A stretch of 64,000 nucleotides of DNA, from contig NZ_CP187970.1 in assembly GCF_049942825.1 (NCBI RefSeq), positions 2,666,001-2,730,000 on the forward strand. Reading direction: 5' to 3'. This document shows, piece after piece, positions 25,905 through 35,548 of the stretch. Each line of letters starts with the position of its first letter. Position 1 is the stretch's first letter. The stretch is from Paenibacillus_G sp049942825. Lineage in GTDB: Bacteria; Bacillota; Bacilli; Paenibacillales; NBRC-103111. A program made the position numbers and the translations under genes. Under the pieces are notes generated by a model. The model saw only the letters and a program-made list of their open reading frames with translations. It was not told where the DNA came from and did no database searches.

Positions 25905-26363
25905 ATGAATCATTTTGACGTAAAAGCAAGAGAGTGGGAACGACGTTTTTTTAAGAGGTTTGCTTCCGGCACAGTAGAGACTGGACTTGGGAGGATCAAT
26001 CTCGTTGAGTCCGTTTCCCCGAAGCAGGTGCACTTTAGAACCCAGCACGGCAAGGGATCACATGGAATTTCCCGCGAGCGGGTGCGCGCGGCGATCGCGT
26101 TCTTCCTGTATCGGCGGACAACCATGCGGAAGAGTCTAGAGCAGTTCAACAAGTTCTCCTCCTTTCTGATGGGACTCCTTCAGATCATGTTTGTAGAGAT
26201 AGCCAAGATTCGCATAACGGCGAAGGGGCTACGGCTGAGCCTGCGCGGTACCCGCTTCACGCCTGCCGGCTTTGACCGTGATGTTCGGGGCCTGGAGCTG
26301 GTAAGGAGCTGGGGGCAGCGTGGTGCTCTGCAGCTACTTCCATTTGAGGGACGACAAGTATGA
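25905..26363 (+). CDS. Arginine-rich orphan protein behind the structured leader
   Basis: A 152-residue protein with a strong ribosome site (AAAAGGAG, well spaced). It opens MNHFDVKAREWERRFFKRFA, has a beta-like part (GTVETGLGRINLVESVSPKQ), then RGTRFTPAGFDRDVRGLELV and a C-terminus ALQLLPFEGRQV. It is rich in Arg and Lys, without signal peptide or membrane helix, so nucleic-acid binding is conceivable. I do not recognise the family. Its only neighbour in the transcript direction is the structured RNA upstream, which presumably controls it or is its partner. Confidence 0.7.
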   Translation: MNHFDVKAREWERRFFKRFASGTVETGLGRINLVESVSPKQVHFRTQHGKGSHGISRERVRAAIAFFLYRRTTMRKSLEQFNKFSSFLMGLLQIMFVEIAKIRITAKGLRLSLRGTRFTPAGFDRDVRGLELVRSWGQRGALQLLPFEGRQV

Positions 26364-26682
26364 GCGTTTTCGGATGCGATACGAAACGACTTGAAGATTC
26401 TCCTGGACTCCGGTGCCCCTCGCGGTCGTTCTGGTCTTATTCCTCTATGCGTAAGAAGTGTATATGTGAATCCGGGCTTACCTACAATTGCGCCTCATTT
26501 AATCAAGCGTACGATTGATCGATTCGTCACAACTGAAAGCCGCATCCTTTCCTCCAATGGCTGCGGTATTCTTAAGGTTTCCTGAGTGCTTTTCCCAGCC
26601 TGCGGCCAGGTCCTTTCCATAAAATGCAATAGATCTCCGGACCTCTTCGGTTTATAGTTAGAAGCATACGGACCATTCATTC
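26364..26682. other. Intergenic region before the YesM-type kinase
   Basis: Some 320 bp without a convincing gene on the + strand. On the minus strand a 61-residue frame from ATG 26680 (MNGPYASNYKPKRSGDLLHF) has no ribosome site I trust. The promoter of the kinase operon should be here but no consensus stands out. Confidence 0.35.
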
Positions 26683-28548
26683 TTGCAGAGCGAGTTGATT
26701 AGTATGATAAGGATTAAGGAATTGATCCAGGAACGCCTTCGCCAATCCACACTGAGAGAGAAGCTGATTCTGGCGTTCTCCGCGTTCATCATCATTCCCT
26801 TCGTGACCATCGGCGGGACACTGTCCTGGCTGTACGTCGATTCGAATCGGAGTATGATATTGGATACCGCCCTCGAAAACAACAGGCAGATTATCCGCAA
26901 TATCGATACCTCGCTGGGCCCGCTGCTACGGCTTTCGATGTACCCCGTGCAGAACCAGACGCTACTGCTCATGATGCATAAGGACTATGATGCCGCCATC
27001 TATCCGCTGTATGAGAGGCAGCAGGATTACGATACGGCCGGCGATATTGTGAAGAACAGCATCCGGCTATACTCCGATCTGCTTGATTCCGTCGTGATCT
27101 ACCAAAGCGGGGGTGGGATCGTGCTCGGCCGCAGCAATGACGATTATATGAATCACAACTATCTGGAACAAGAATTCTACCGGGAGCCGTTCGTGCAATC
27201 GGTCATCGCGAAGAACGGACAGCATGTTCTGATCGGCGTCCATCCCGATCGGCTGATGTCCTATGACCGCAAGCCGGTGGTCTCGGTTGGGCGGGCGATC
27301 GTCGATCCGTATACGAAAGAAGCCCTCGGACTGATTCTCCTGAACATCGGCGTAGACCAACTGCGGTCCTTATGGAGCGATATCCGGTTCACCGAGAACA
27401 CGCGGTTCTATCTCGTGGACGAGAACGATCGGATCATCTACAGCCCGAACAGCGATGAGATCGGCCATTCCGCGGCAGAGCGGCTTGGCGACGACTTTGT
27501 GGTGATCAAAGGGGAGACGCCGGAGGCGACGCAGAATGCGGAGGAATATTTTATCTCGTTTGGCTCAGAGATCTCGGGCTGGAAAGCGATTACGATCATC
27601 CCGAAGAACGAGCTGTTCGGCTTCGTGGACACCATCGTCCGGACGATCACGATCTCGCTGCTCGTGCTGCTGACTTTATCGATCGGGGCCTCCGTCTATA
27701 TCGCCACTGGTATTACCCGGCCGCTGCTGCACCTGCAGAAGAAGATGAAGTTGGTATCGCAGGGACATCTGGATGTGACAATTGATATTCACCAGGGGGA
27801 GGTCGGCAAGATCGGAATTACGATCGACCATATGCTTGGGGAGATCCGGAGGCTGATCCGGAAGATTTACGACGACGAAGAGGAGAAGCGGCAGCTGGAG
27901 CTCTTGGCCCTGCAGTCGCAGATTCATCCCCATTTTATGTATAATACGCTGAATGCCATCAAGTGGATGGCCAAGATTCAGGGCGCCTCAGGCATCGAAG
28001 ACGCACTGACCGCGTTCTCAGCCGTGATCCGGTTTACGGCGAAGACCGAGCGGGACTTCGTTACAGTGGAGGAGGAAGTGTCGTTCATCCGCAGCTATAC
28101 GAAGATTCTGCAGTTCCGGTATTTCAATAAATTCGATGTGGAACTAGACGTAGAGCCGGACGTCATGGCCTGTTCCACGCTGAAGTTCCTCCTGCAGCCG
28201 CTTATCGAAAATGCGGTATTCCACGGGTTCGACGGCAACACCCACATGGGACGACTGGCTGTCCGGATCTTCGCGAAGGAAGGGTGTCTGCACATGCTTG
28301 TGGAAGATAATGGTAAGGGGCTTGAGCCGGGCCAGGAGGACGGCATCGCTCAAACGGCAGGAGAGCAGCTGAACGGTATTGGGGTAAGCAATATCCGCAA
28401 ACGGATCGGGCTGCATTTTGGCGGGGAGTACGGATTGAACATCACAAGCAGACCGGGCGGGGGCACGACGGCGGAGGTCGTCGTACCGCTGATCCGCGGT
28501 CAGGAAGAGGAGGGAGGAGAGAACCATGAGAATCATCGTAGTGGATGA
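26683..28548 (+). CDS. YesM-type sensor histidine kinase
   Basis: A 621-residue membrane kinase (TTG start at 26683; an ATG at 26704 is equally possible, neither has a strong ribosome site). TM1 is about 30-52, followed by a roughly 260-residue extracellular double-Cache-like sensor, TM2 about 318-342, HAMP to about 395, the His_kinase block LQSQIHPHFMYNTLNAIKWM with the phospho-acceptor His near 417, and a HATPase_c domain (PLIENAVFHGF, VEDNGKG, GIGVSNIRKRIGLHFGG). The response regulator gene overlaps its end by 23 bp. Together they most likely induce the following alpha-glucan importer in response to extracellular sugar. Confidence 0.93.
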   Translation: MQSELISMIRIKELIQERLRQSTLREKLILAFSAFIIIPFVTIGGTLSWLYVDSNRSMILDTALENNRQIIRNIDTSLGPLLRLSMYPVQNQTLLLMMHKDYDAAIYPLYERQQDYDTAGDIVKNSIRLYSDLLDSVVIYQSGGGIVLGRSNDDYMNHNYLEQEFYREPFVQSVIAKNGQHVLIGVHPDRLMSYDRKPVVSVGRAIVDPYTKEALGLILLNIGVDQLRSLWSDIRFTENTRFYLVDENDRIIYSPNSDEIGHSAAERLGDDFVVIKGETPEATQNAEEYFISFGSEISGWKAITIIPKNELFGFVDTIVRTITISLLVLLTLSIGASVYIATGITRPLLHLQKKMKLVSQGHLDVTIDIHQGEVGKIGITIDHMLGEIRRLIRKIYDDEEEKRQLELLALQSQIHPHFMYNTLNAIKWMAKIQGASGIEDALTAFSAVIRFTAKTERDFVTVEEEVSFIRSYTKILQFRYFNKFDVELDVEPDVMACSTLKFLLQPLIENAVFHGFDGNTHMGRLAVRIFAKEGCLHMLVEDNGKGLEPGQEDGIAQTAGEQLNGIGVSNIRKRIGLHFGGEYGLNITSRPGGGTTAEVVVPLIRGQEEEGGENHENHRSG

Positions 28549-30070
28549 CGAGCCTCTCGTTCGGGTGGGTATCAAATCGTCCATCGGATGGCAGGAGGCC
28601 GGTATGGAGATCGCCGGTGAGGCGGCCGACGGAGAAGAGGCGTTGCGTCTGATGGAGGAACTGCAGCCGGACGTGGTGCTGCTCGATATCAAGATGCCGA
28701 AAAAGGACGGGATCGAAGTTCTGACTGAGATGAAGACCCGGGGTCTACGGTCGAAGGTGATTGTGCTCAGCTCCTTCGACGACTTCCTTCATGTGAAGCA
28801 GGCGATGAAACTGGGGGCCGTAGATTATTTTCACAAGCCGAGCATGGAGATCGGTGAAGTCATGAAGGTATTGAGCGGGCTGCAAGCAGAACTAACGTTG
28901 CCTTCGGGCGGAAGAGTTGACTTCAGGGAGCCGGCGGCTGCCGGACCGGAAAAGGAAGCAGCCCTGCGAGCGCTGCTGACCGGACAGACCGAGTATGCCG
29001 CAATAACAGGCATCTCGGAAGGGAACCTACACGTGGTGCTGTTCACCGTGAAACAGTATGCCGATGTGCTTAGACGCTACACGAAGGAAAGTCCGGCGAT
29101 TCTACCGAATACGATCCGTCACCTGATGGGGGAGCTCCTCTCCCATGAGAAGCAGGCGGAATTCGTTCAGGTCGAGGAGAATCTGTATGCTGTCGTGATC
29201 GGCTACAGCGAGTCGAAGAGCGTCCATGCTGCATTCACCTATGTGAACGATACGGTGATCCAGATCCACTCTTCGCTGAAGCAGTTCCTGAACATCGATA
29301 CGGTGTTCGGCCTCAGCGAGCCGTTCCACTCGCTGCGGGGGACGGCGCAGGCTCTTTCGCAGGCACGCCAGGCCCTCGACCAGCGGTTCTATCACCCGGG
29401 TGAGCCCCTGTTCTATTACCGCCCGCAGCCTGCCGGTCAGGAGGAGGCGTACGAGCGCATCCAGGCCTGTACCGCGGCGATGAAGAGCGGGATCCGCGAA
29501 GAGAAGTACGACCTGCTCGCCGGAAGCTTGCAGGAGTGGGAGGCGCTGGTCGAGCAGTATGAGTGTCTCACCGGCCGGGAAGTCCGGATGACGTATGAGG
29601 GGCTGTTGTTCATGCTCCAGGAAGGGGAGACGGATGCGGGGACTGCGGACCGGACAGAGGAGCTCGAATCGTTCGCGGACATGTCGGCTTATTACCACGG
29701 GCTGATCAACCGGCGGCTCAAAGCCAAGATTACCGGTCCGGCCAGGGAGTATAATCCGCTGGTGAGGCGGATCCTGCAATATCTGGAGACGAGCTACCAG
29801 GAGGCGATCTCCCTGAAAGGGCTTGGCGATCTGCTGCAGGCGAGCCCGAATTATGTCAGCCGGATCTTCAAGCAGGAGGTGGGCCGTGGGCTGTTCGACT
29901 ATCTCAATGAAGTGCGGATCGAGAAGGCAAAAGAGCTGCTGAAGGATCCCACTTACAAGATTTATGAGGTGGCCGAGCTCGTCGGCTTCAAAAGCCAGGT
30001 GCATTTCACCATCGTGTTCCATAAATACATGGGGATGGCTCCCAAGGATTACCGCAGGGAGACGGGTTGA
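28526..30070 (+). CDS. YesN-type response regulator, REC plus AraC DNA-binding domain
   Basis: A 514-residue regulator. The receiver domain (1-120) has the acidic pair DD at 7-8, phospho-acceptor Asp54 in VVLLDIKMP and the conserved Lys in DYFHKPS. A long middle region of about 280 residues of unknown fold is typical of the YesN group. The last 100 residues hold two helix-turn-helix motifs of the AraC family (ISLKGLGDLLQASPNYVSRI, then YKIYEVAELVGFKSQVHFTI and FHKYMGMAPKDYRRE). It overlaps the kinase gene by 23 bp, a translationally coupled pair. Its likely target is the promoter before the binding-protein gene at 30242. Confidence 0.94.
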   Translation: MRIIVVDDEPLVRVGIKSSIGWQEAGMEIAGEAADGEEALRLMEELQPDVVLLDIKMPKKDGIEVLTEMKTRGLRSKVIVLSSFDDFLHVKQAMKLGAVDYFHKPSMEIGEVMKVLSGLQAELTLPSGGRVDFREPAAAGPEKEAALRALLTGQTEYAAITGISEGNLHVVLFTVKQYADVLRRYTKESPAILPNTIRHLMGELLSHEKQAEFVQVEENLYAVVIGYSESKSVHAAFTYVNDTVIQIHSSLKQFLNIDTVFGLSEPFHSLRGTAQALSQARQALDQRFYHPGEPLFYYRPQPAGQEEAYERIQACTAAMKSGIREEKYDLLAGSLQEWEALVEQYECLTGREVRMTYEGLLFMLQEGETDAGTADRTEELESFADMSAYYHGLINRRLKAKITGPAREYNPLVRRILQYLETSYQEAISLKGLGDLLQASPNYVSRIFKQEVGRGLFDYLNEVRIEKAKELLKDPTYKIYEVAELVGFKSQVHFTIVFHKYMGMAPKDYRRETG

Positions 30071-30241
30071 TTCCGTTTAAGAAAAGTACATTCCAATAAA
30101 AAAACGGCCCATTCACGGGTTTCCTGAAATATCCAAGTGTATTTCATTAAACGAATCGTGGATGGGTTAATTTTTTTTTGCTTCCAAACGGGCTACGATA
30201 ACAGCAGGACAGCACACTACACCAATCGTAGGGGGAACACC

Positions 30242-31483
30242 ATGAATAAAACATTGAAACTCTCGGCTGCGGCGGCCTTGACGCTGGCGCTCGCCGCTTG
30301 CGGCAGCGGTAACGACAACGGCGCGGCAACATCTGGTGCTTCGGGAGATGCGGGCGTGAAGAAGACGACGGTCACAATGGGCTTCTGGGGCACGGCGCAG
30401 GACCTGAAGACGTATCAGGAGGCGGCGAACACGATCTCCGCCCAGTATCCGAACATCGAATTGAAAATCAAGCAGTATCCGAGCAGTGACCAGTTCTGGA
30501 ACGCGCTTCCGGGGGAGATCGCCGCGCAGGTGGCTCCGGATTTTATCAAAATCTCTAACGAAGGCGCTTATGAGTATATTCAGAAGGGACTCTTCACACC
30601 GCTCGACGAGCTGGTCGCTTCCACGAAGGTGGACATGAGCATCTTCAGTGAAGCGGTCACGAACATCTGGAAGGCGGACGGCAAGCTGTACGGGGTGCCG
30701 AACAGCTCCTCTCCGGCCATGTTCTTCATCAACGAAGAGATGTGGAAGAATGCCGGACTCGGCGCATACCCGACGACCTGGGACGAAGTTGAAACGGCGG
30801 CGAAGAAACTCAAGACGAATGACGTATACGGCATCACGATCAACCTCGATCCGTACCATATCACGAATTATGCGAAGAGTTTCGGGGGCGGCTGGGACAA
30901 CGGCAAGTCGATCAATTCCAAGGAGAACGTGCAGGCGCTGCAGGAGATCTTCGACCTCTACGCCTCGGGTGCTGCGGTTACGCCGAAATCCCTGGGCTAC
31001 GGCTGGGACGGAGAGGTTTTCGCGAACAAGAAGTCGGCAATGACCACCGGCGGCCACTGGTACAAGAGCTTCCTGAAGGACGCTGCGCCGGATCTGAACT
31101 ATGCGGTTGTTCCGGTTCCCAAAGGAACGGCGCAGGGCAGCACGATGATCTCCGACGCCTATGTGGTGCTCAAGGATGCCAAGAACAAGGAGGCGGCGCT
31201 GCAGGCGGCCTACTACATGACGAACGAGAAGACACAGACCGAGTTCCTGAAGCTTGGCAACAACTCTGCGGTGAAGAGCCTCTCGGCCAAGTATTTCGAA
31301 GAGAACCCGGAATTCAAGGAGCTGAAGCCGGCGCTTGACTACAGCACGGACTTCGCGTACCCAGCGGATTCAAAGCGGTTCAAGGATGAGCTAGTGAACC
31401 AGCTGGAGAGCGCCATCCTGGGCGGCGTGAAAAAGAGCCCGCAGGACATTCTGGACGGCATCCAATCCCAGTTCAAGCAGTAG
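30242..31483 (+). CDS. Sugar-binding lipoprotein of the alpha-glucan importer (family 1)
   Basis: A 413-residue binding protein; the ATG at 30242 with AGGGGGAAC upstream is chosen over a longer frame. The signal peptide MNKTLKLSAAAALTLALAAC ends with lipobox Cys20 and a Gly/Ser/Asn-rich linker. The mature part fits SBP_bac_1 (TVTMGFWGTAQDLKTYQEAA, FIKISNEGAYEYIQKGLFTP, NSSSPAMFFINEEMWKNAG). It captures the sugar outside and hands it to the two permeases. Downstream debranching and alpha-glucosidase genes point to malto- or isomalto-oligosaccharides. A terminator-like hairpin after the gene would favour extra copies of the binding protein over permeases. Confidence 0.94.
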   Translation: MNKTLKLSAAAALTLALAACGSGNDNGAATSGASGDAGVKKTTVTMGFWGTAQDLKTYQEAANTISAQYPNIELKIKQYPSSDQFWNALPGEIAAQVAPDFIKISNEGAYEYIQKGLFTPLDELVASTKVDMSIFSEAVTNIWKADGKLYGVPNSSSPAMFFINEEMWKNAGLGAYPTTWDEVETAAKKLKTNDVYGITINLDPYHITNYAKSFGGGWDNGKSINSKENVQALQEIFDLYASGAAVTPKSLGYGWDGEVFANKKSAMTTGGHWYKSFLKDAAPDLNYAVVPVPKGTAQGSTMISDAYVVLKDAKNKEAALQAAYYMTNEKTQTEFLKLGNNSAVKSLSAKYFEENPEFKELKPALDYSTDFAYPADSKRFKDELVNQLESAILGGVKKSPQDILDGIQSQFKQ

Positions 31484-31517
31484 TACGCACGCGCTGCATG
31501 TAAACCCCGTTGAAGCG

Positions 31518-31549
31518 ATCCCGTTCCCGGTGGGGGACGGGATTTTTAT
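31518..31549 (+). terminator. Intrinsic terminator/attenuator between binding protein and permeases
   Basis: ATCCCGT and ACGGGAT with inner C/G pairs form the stem, followed by TTTTTATT. Such hairpins with partial read-through commonly set a high binding-protein to permease ratio. Confidence 0.8.
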
Positions 31550-31600
31550 TCCCTAAGGGCTCTCCCGAACCCCTGACTTACACACCTGAGGAGGTATCGT

Positions 31601-32548
31601 ATGGCTGTATATCCTAAACCGGGTGCCGCTGCGCATTCTCTGCCGGTCAAGAAGACCTCTTGGCTCAGGACTGTGGCCGATTCCGACAATGCCGTCGGCT
31701 GGCTGTTCTCGCTTCCCTTTCTGATTCTCTGGGCGTGGTGGTTCCTGTATCCGTTCATCCAATCGTTCACCCGCAGCTTCCAGAATGCCAACTTCGCTGC
31801 TCTGGATAGTGCCAGGTTCATCGGTCTCCAGAATTATCTCAAGATCTTGAACGACCAGGAGTTCTACCGGGCGGTCCTGCATTCCCTGGAGCTCGTGGTG
31901 GTTGCGGTTCCGCTGCAGACGGTGATCGGCCTGCTGATGGCCATTCTTATGAACCGGAAGATCAAGGGCAAAGGCGTGTTCCGCACAATCTTCTTCATTC
32001 CGTACATCACTTCGACCATTGCGGTGACCACCGTCTTCATGATGCTCTTCAAGCAGGGCAGCTTCGTGACGAAGTTCTTCACGCTCTTCGGTCTGAAGGA
32101 TGTCACCTGGTATGCCAGCACGGATTATGCCCTGTGGTTCGTGGCGGTTCTCTTCATCTTCCAGCAGTGCGGCTTCAGCATGATCGTCTACCTGTCCGCG
32201 CTCCAGGAGGTGCCGAAAGATCTGTACGAAGCGGGACAGATCGACGGCGCCTCGAAGTGGGCCCAGTTCCGCTACATCACGGTGCCTTACCTGAAGCCGA
32301 TCACCTTCTTCGTCGTATCCGTGGCCACGATTCTCGGCTTCCAGATCTATGACCAGATTGCCGCGATCTCAAGATACGGGGCACTGGGCTCGCCGGCGGG
32401 CGCCACGAATACGGTCGTGACGTACTTCTACCAGCATGGAATCCGTTACATGAACATCGGCTACGGCAGTGCCGCAGTCGTTCTCTTCTTCTTCATTATC
32501 ATGATCATCACGTTTCTCCAGAAAAAGCTGCTGGACGAGAAGGGGTGA
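31601..32548 (+). CDS. Sugar ABC transporter permease (MalF-like)
   Basis: A 315-residue CUT1 permease with GGAGG upstream. About six membrane helices follow an N-terminal cytoplasmic stretch; the first helix is around LPFLILWAWWFLYPFIQSF. The EAA loop reads YEAGQIDGASKWAQFRYITV followed by PYLKPITFF, with Gly for the second Ala, a tolerated variant. The next permease overlaps the stop region, so translation is coupled. It should form the import channel with its partner; the ATPase is not encoded here. Confidence 0.95.
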   Translation: MAVYPKPGAAAHSLPVKKTSWLRTVADSDNAVGWLFSLPFLILWAWWFLYPFIQSFTRSFQNANFAALDSARFIGLQNYLKILNDQEFYRAVLHSLELVVVAVPLQTVIGLLMAILMNRKIKGKGVFRTIFFIPYITSTIAVTTVFMMLFKQGSFVTKFFTLFGLKDVTWYASTDYALWFVAVLFIFQQCGFSMIVYLSALQEVPKDLYEAGQIDGASKWAQFRYITVPYLKPITFFVVSVATILGFQIYDQIAAISRYGALGSPAGATNTVVTYFYQHGIRYMNIGYGSAAVVLFFFIIMIITFLQKKLLDEKG

Positions 32549-32553
32549 ACCAC

Positions 32554-33378
32554 ATGACAGCTTACCAAAGACTTGGCGGGCTGGGCAATTACGTCCTGCT
32601 GTTCGCCCTCGGATTTATATTTGCCCTGCCGTTCCTCTATACCTTGTACACGTCCTTCGTAACGATGCAGGACGTCAACAAGCTGACGCTGGACGCGCAC
32701 TGGACGTTCCAGAACTACAAGATTTTCTTCTCGAACCCGGCCTATAACGTGCCCCAGTGGCTCGCCAACACGGCAGTAATGACGGCGCTTGTCATCCTTG
32801 GCAATCTCATCATCAACCCGATGGCCGGCTTCGCCCTGGCCAAGGTTCAATTCGCAGGGAGGAAGGGAATCTACTGGATCGTTGTGGCGACGATGATGGT
32901 GCCGTACCATATGATTCTCATCCCTGTGTTCGTGAACGTGGCGCAGCTGGGCTGGCTCAACTCCTATGCGGCGCTGACGGTGCCGTTCCTGTACCAATGC
33001 CTTTACATCTTCATGCTGCGGCAGTTCTTCATCTCGGTGCCGGGGGAATTCATCGAAGCGGCGCGCATCGACGGGCTGACGAAGATGGGGGCGTTCTGGC
33101 GTATCGTGTATCCGCTGGCGAAATCTTCGCTGATCACGATGTCGATCCTGGCTTTCGCGGGCACATGGAATTCGTACCTCATTCCTAGCACGATGGTCAC
33201 GGACCCCGAGCGGTACGTGCTTGTCGTCGGCCTCAACAGCGTCAAGGATCTCTTCTTCGAGAATACGCCGCTTATCATGGCCGGTGTGGTGCTCAGCACG
33301 CTGCCGATCCTGGTGTTCTTCTTTATCTTTCAGAGACAATATATCGAGGGTGTGTCGAGCTCCGGTATCAAGGGCTGA
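32554..33378 (+). CDS. Sugar ABC transporter permease (MalG-like)
   Basis: A 274-residue CUT1 permease; the ATG at 32554 follows AAGGGG by 9 bp (a GTG at 32545 overlapping the previous stop is an alternative). The EAA loop is IEAARIDGLTKMGAFWRIVY with PLAKSSLIT after it, and the tail IEGVSSSGIKG is the family signature. Second channel subunit of the alpha-glucan importer. Confidence 0.95.
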   Translation: MTAYQRLGGLGNYVLLFALGFIFALPFLYTLYTSFVTMQDVNKLTLDAHWTFQNYKIFFSNPAYNVPQWLANTAVMTALVILGNLIINPMAGFALAKVQFAGRKGIYWIVVATMMVPYHMILIPVFVNVAQLGWLNSYAALTVPFLYQCLYIFMLRQFFISVPGEFIEAARIDGLTKMGAFWRIVYPLAKSSLITMSILAFAGTWNSYLIPSTMVTDPERYVLVVGLNSVKDLFFENTPLIMAGVVLSTLPILVFFFIFQRQYIEGVSSSGIKG

Positions 33379-33463
33379 TGTGTTGAAGGATTATGTGTCA
33401 AAAGATATTCGGCTTATGCCCGCCGCTCGATGGGCGCGGGTAATATAAAAGGAGATGGGTTCA

Positions 33464-35545
33464 ATGGATTATCGTGTCATCAAAGAAGGGGACCTGTTCT
33501 TCCTCACGGCTCTGAACGGGGATACCGGTGACGGGGAGACGGGACAAGGGCTGTACACCCAAGATACCCGGTTTCTGAGCCGCATGGAAGTGCGGATTGA
33601 CGGAGAGCGGCCGGAGCTGCTCTCGTCCGAGGCGGACCGCAGCTATGCGGCCTCGTTCCGGCTCATGCGCGCCAGTAAGGATGAAGGCGCTGTGGAGCTC
33701 AGCCGGGAAAGGTTCATCTATGCCGGCGGGCTGTACGAGAGGCTGGCTGTGACGAACTATTATCCGAAGGCGAGAGAAGTCCGGCTCTCCGTCCGCTTCG
33801 ATGCCGACTTCCAGGATATGTTCATCGTCCGGAAGTACCGCGCCGGGGAAGTCGGGCACATCACGGACCGTTCGGCAGACAGCCGGTCGTTATCCATCCG
33901 TTATGATGGGAAGGACGGGATTACGAGGGAGACGCATGTGCAGTGGGATGTGCCGGCGGATACCGCAGGTCCGGACGGAAGGATAGGATTCAGCATCCGG
34001 CTGGAGCCGCAGGAGCGGAAGGAGATCTGCTTCTTCATCACTCCGGTTCTGAATGGGGCACCCGGGGCGGAAGCACACACCTTCGAGGAGGGGCTTGGGC
34101 TGCTGGAAGCTTCCTATGGGGAGTGGTATGAACATTCAACGCGCGTCACCTCCGATCACGACGTCTTCAACGGGCTGTACCGCAGGGGAGTAACGGACCT
34201 GCGCATGCTGATGACCGACGTGGGATACGGCGCTACTCCTGCGGCCGGGCTGCCGTGGTTCGCCGTTCCGTTCGGGCGGGACAGCGTCATTACGTCCCTG
34301 TTCATGCTGCCCTTGAACCCCCGGCCGGCCGCAGGCACGCTGCGAACGCTGGCCGCGTACCAGGGACAGGCGTACGATGCATCACGGGACGAACAGCCGG
34401 GCAAAATCATGCACGAGATCCGCTTCGGCGAGCTCGTGCACACGGGCCAATCGCCGTTCGGCCCCTATTACGGATCGGTGGACGCTACGCCGCTCTTCCT
34501 CGTGCTGTTCGTGGAGTATGTGCGGTGGACCGGGGATCTGATCTTGGCTGAGGAGCTCCTGCCGAGCGTCATGCGGGCGCTGGAGTGGATGGATGCGGCC
34601 GAGCGGGCCGGCAGCGGCTTCCTGACCTACCGCCAGGAGGCGGAGAAGGGCTTCCCGAACCAGGGCTGGAAGGATTCGGCCAACTCCATCGTGCATGACT
34701 CCGGCGAGTACGCCGCTTCGCCGATCGCCCTCTCCGAGGTGCAGGGCTACGTGTATCAGGCGAAGAAAGGGCTGGCGCCGATTCTGGCCCGTCTTGGACA
34801 GACGGAGACGGCCGGCAGGCTGGAGAGAGAGGCCGCTGCGCTCCAGGCTTCGTTCGAGCAGGCGTTCTGGATGGAGGACGAGCGCTACTATGCGGTCGCG
34901 CTGGACCGGGAGGGGCGGCAGGTGAAGTCCGTCACCTCGAATCCGGGCCATCTCCTGATGAGCGGCCTCCCGGGGGAGGAACGTGCCGCTCAGGTAGCGA
35001 AGCGGCTGAGCGCGCCGGACCTGTTCAGTGGGTTCGGCGTCCGGACGATGAGCACGGACGCCGCCGGGTATTACCCGATGAGCTACCACAACGGCAGCGT
35101 GTGGCCGCACGACAATGCGATGATCCTGCTCGGGATGAGCCGTCTCGGCTATACGGAGGAGGCCGGACGCCTGGTCAACGGTCTGCTGAAGGCTTCGTCC
35201 GGTTTCGAGACCCAGCGGCTGCCCGAGCTGTTCTGCGGTTATGACGCTTCGTTCGGCGCCCCCGTCGCCTACCCGGGGACCTGTTCGCCGCAGGCTTGGG
35301 CGGCCGGCACGGCCGTGGTGTTCGTGCAGGCGATGCTGGGGCTCGTGCCCGATGTGCTATCCGGGACGATCGAGCTCAGCCCCTGCCTGCCGGAAGGCTT
35401 CGGCGAGCTGACGGCCGAGCGCATCCGCATCGGGGAAGGCTGTTTGTCATTGAGTGTCACGAAACAGGGAGATACCGGAGGCCTGCGAGTCGACATTCTG
35501 GAGAATACGACCGGACTTGGGCTGAACTACAGGAAGGAGGCATAA
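33464..35545 (+). CDS. Glycogen-debranching-type amylo-alpha-1,6-glucosidase
   Basis: A 693-residue cytoplasmic enzyme; ATG 33464 lies 9 bp after AAAAGGAG (an ATG at 33455 is too close). Residues 1-210 match the bacterial debranching N-terminal domain (GLYTQDTRFLSRMEVRIDGE). The rest is an (alpha/alpha)6 barrel of the GH63/GH133 MGH1-like type: GLPWFAVPFGRDSVITSLFM, GFPNQGWKDSANSIVHD, NGSVWPHDNAMILLG. The conserved acidic residues in FGRDS and WKDS are present. It would act on branched or isomalto-type oligosaccharides after import. The next gene starts 3 bp after its stop. Confidence 0.88.
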   Translation: MDYRVIKEGDLFFLTALNGDTGDGETGQGLYTQDTRFLSRMEVRIDGERPELLSSEADRSYAASFRLMRASKDEGAVELSRERFIYAGGLYERLAVTNYYPKAREVRLSVRFDADFQDMFIVRKYRAGEVGHITDRSADSRSLSIRYDGKDGITRETHVQWDVPADTAGPDGRIGFSIRLEPQERKEICFFITPVLNGAPGAEAHTFEEGLGLLEASYGEWYEHSTRVTSDHDVFNGLYRRGVTDLRMLMTDVGYGATPAAGLPWFAVPFGRDSVITSLFMLPLNPRPAAGTLRTLAAYQGQAYDASRDEQPGKIMHEIRFGELVHTGQSPFGPYYGSVDATPLFLVLFVEYVRWTGDLILAEELLPSVMRALEWMDAAERAGSGFLTYRQEAEKGFPNQGWKDSANSIVHDSGEYAASPIALSEVQGYVYQAKKGLAPILARLGQTETAGRLEREAAALQASFEQAFWMEDERYYAVALDREGRQVKSVTSNPGHLLMSGLPGEERAAQVAKRLSAPDLFSGFGVRTMSTDAAGYYPMSYHNGSVWPHDNAMILLGMSRLGYTEEAGRLVNGLLKASSGFETQRLPELFCGYDASFGAPVAYPGTCSPQAWAAGTAVVFVQAMLGLVPDVLSGTIELSPCLPEGFGELTAERIRIGEGCLSLSVTKQGDTGGLRVDILENTTGLGLNYRKEA

Positions 35546-35548
35546 GCT

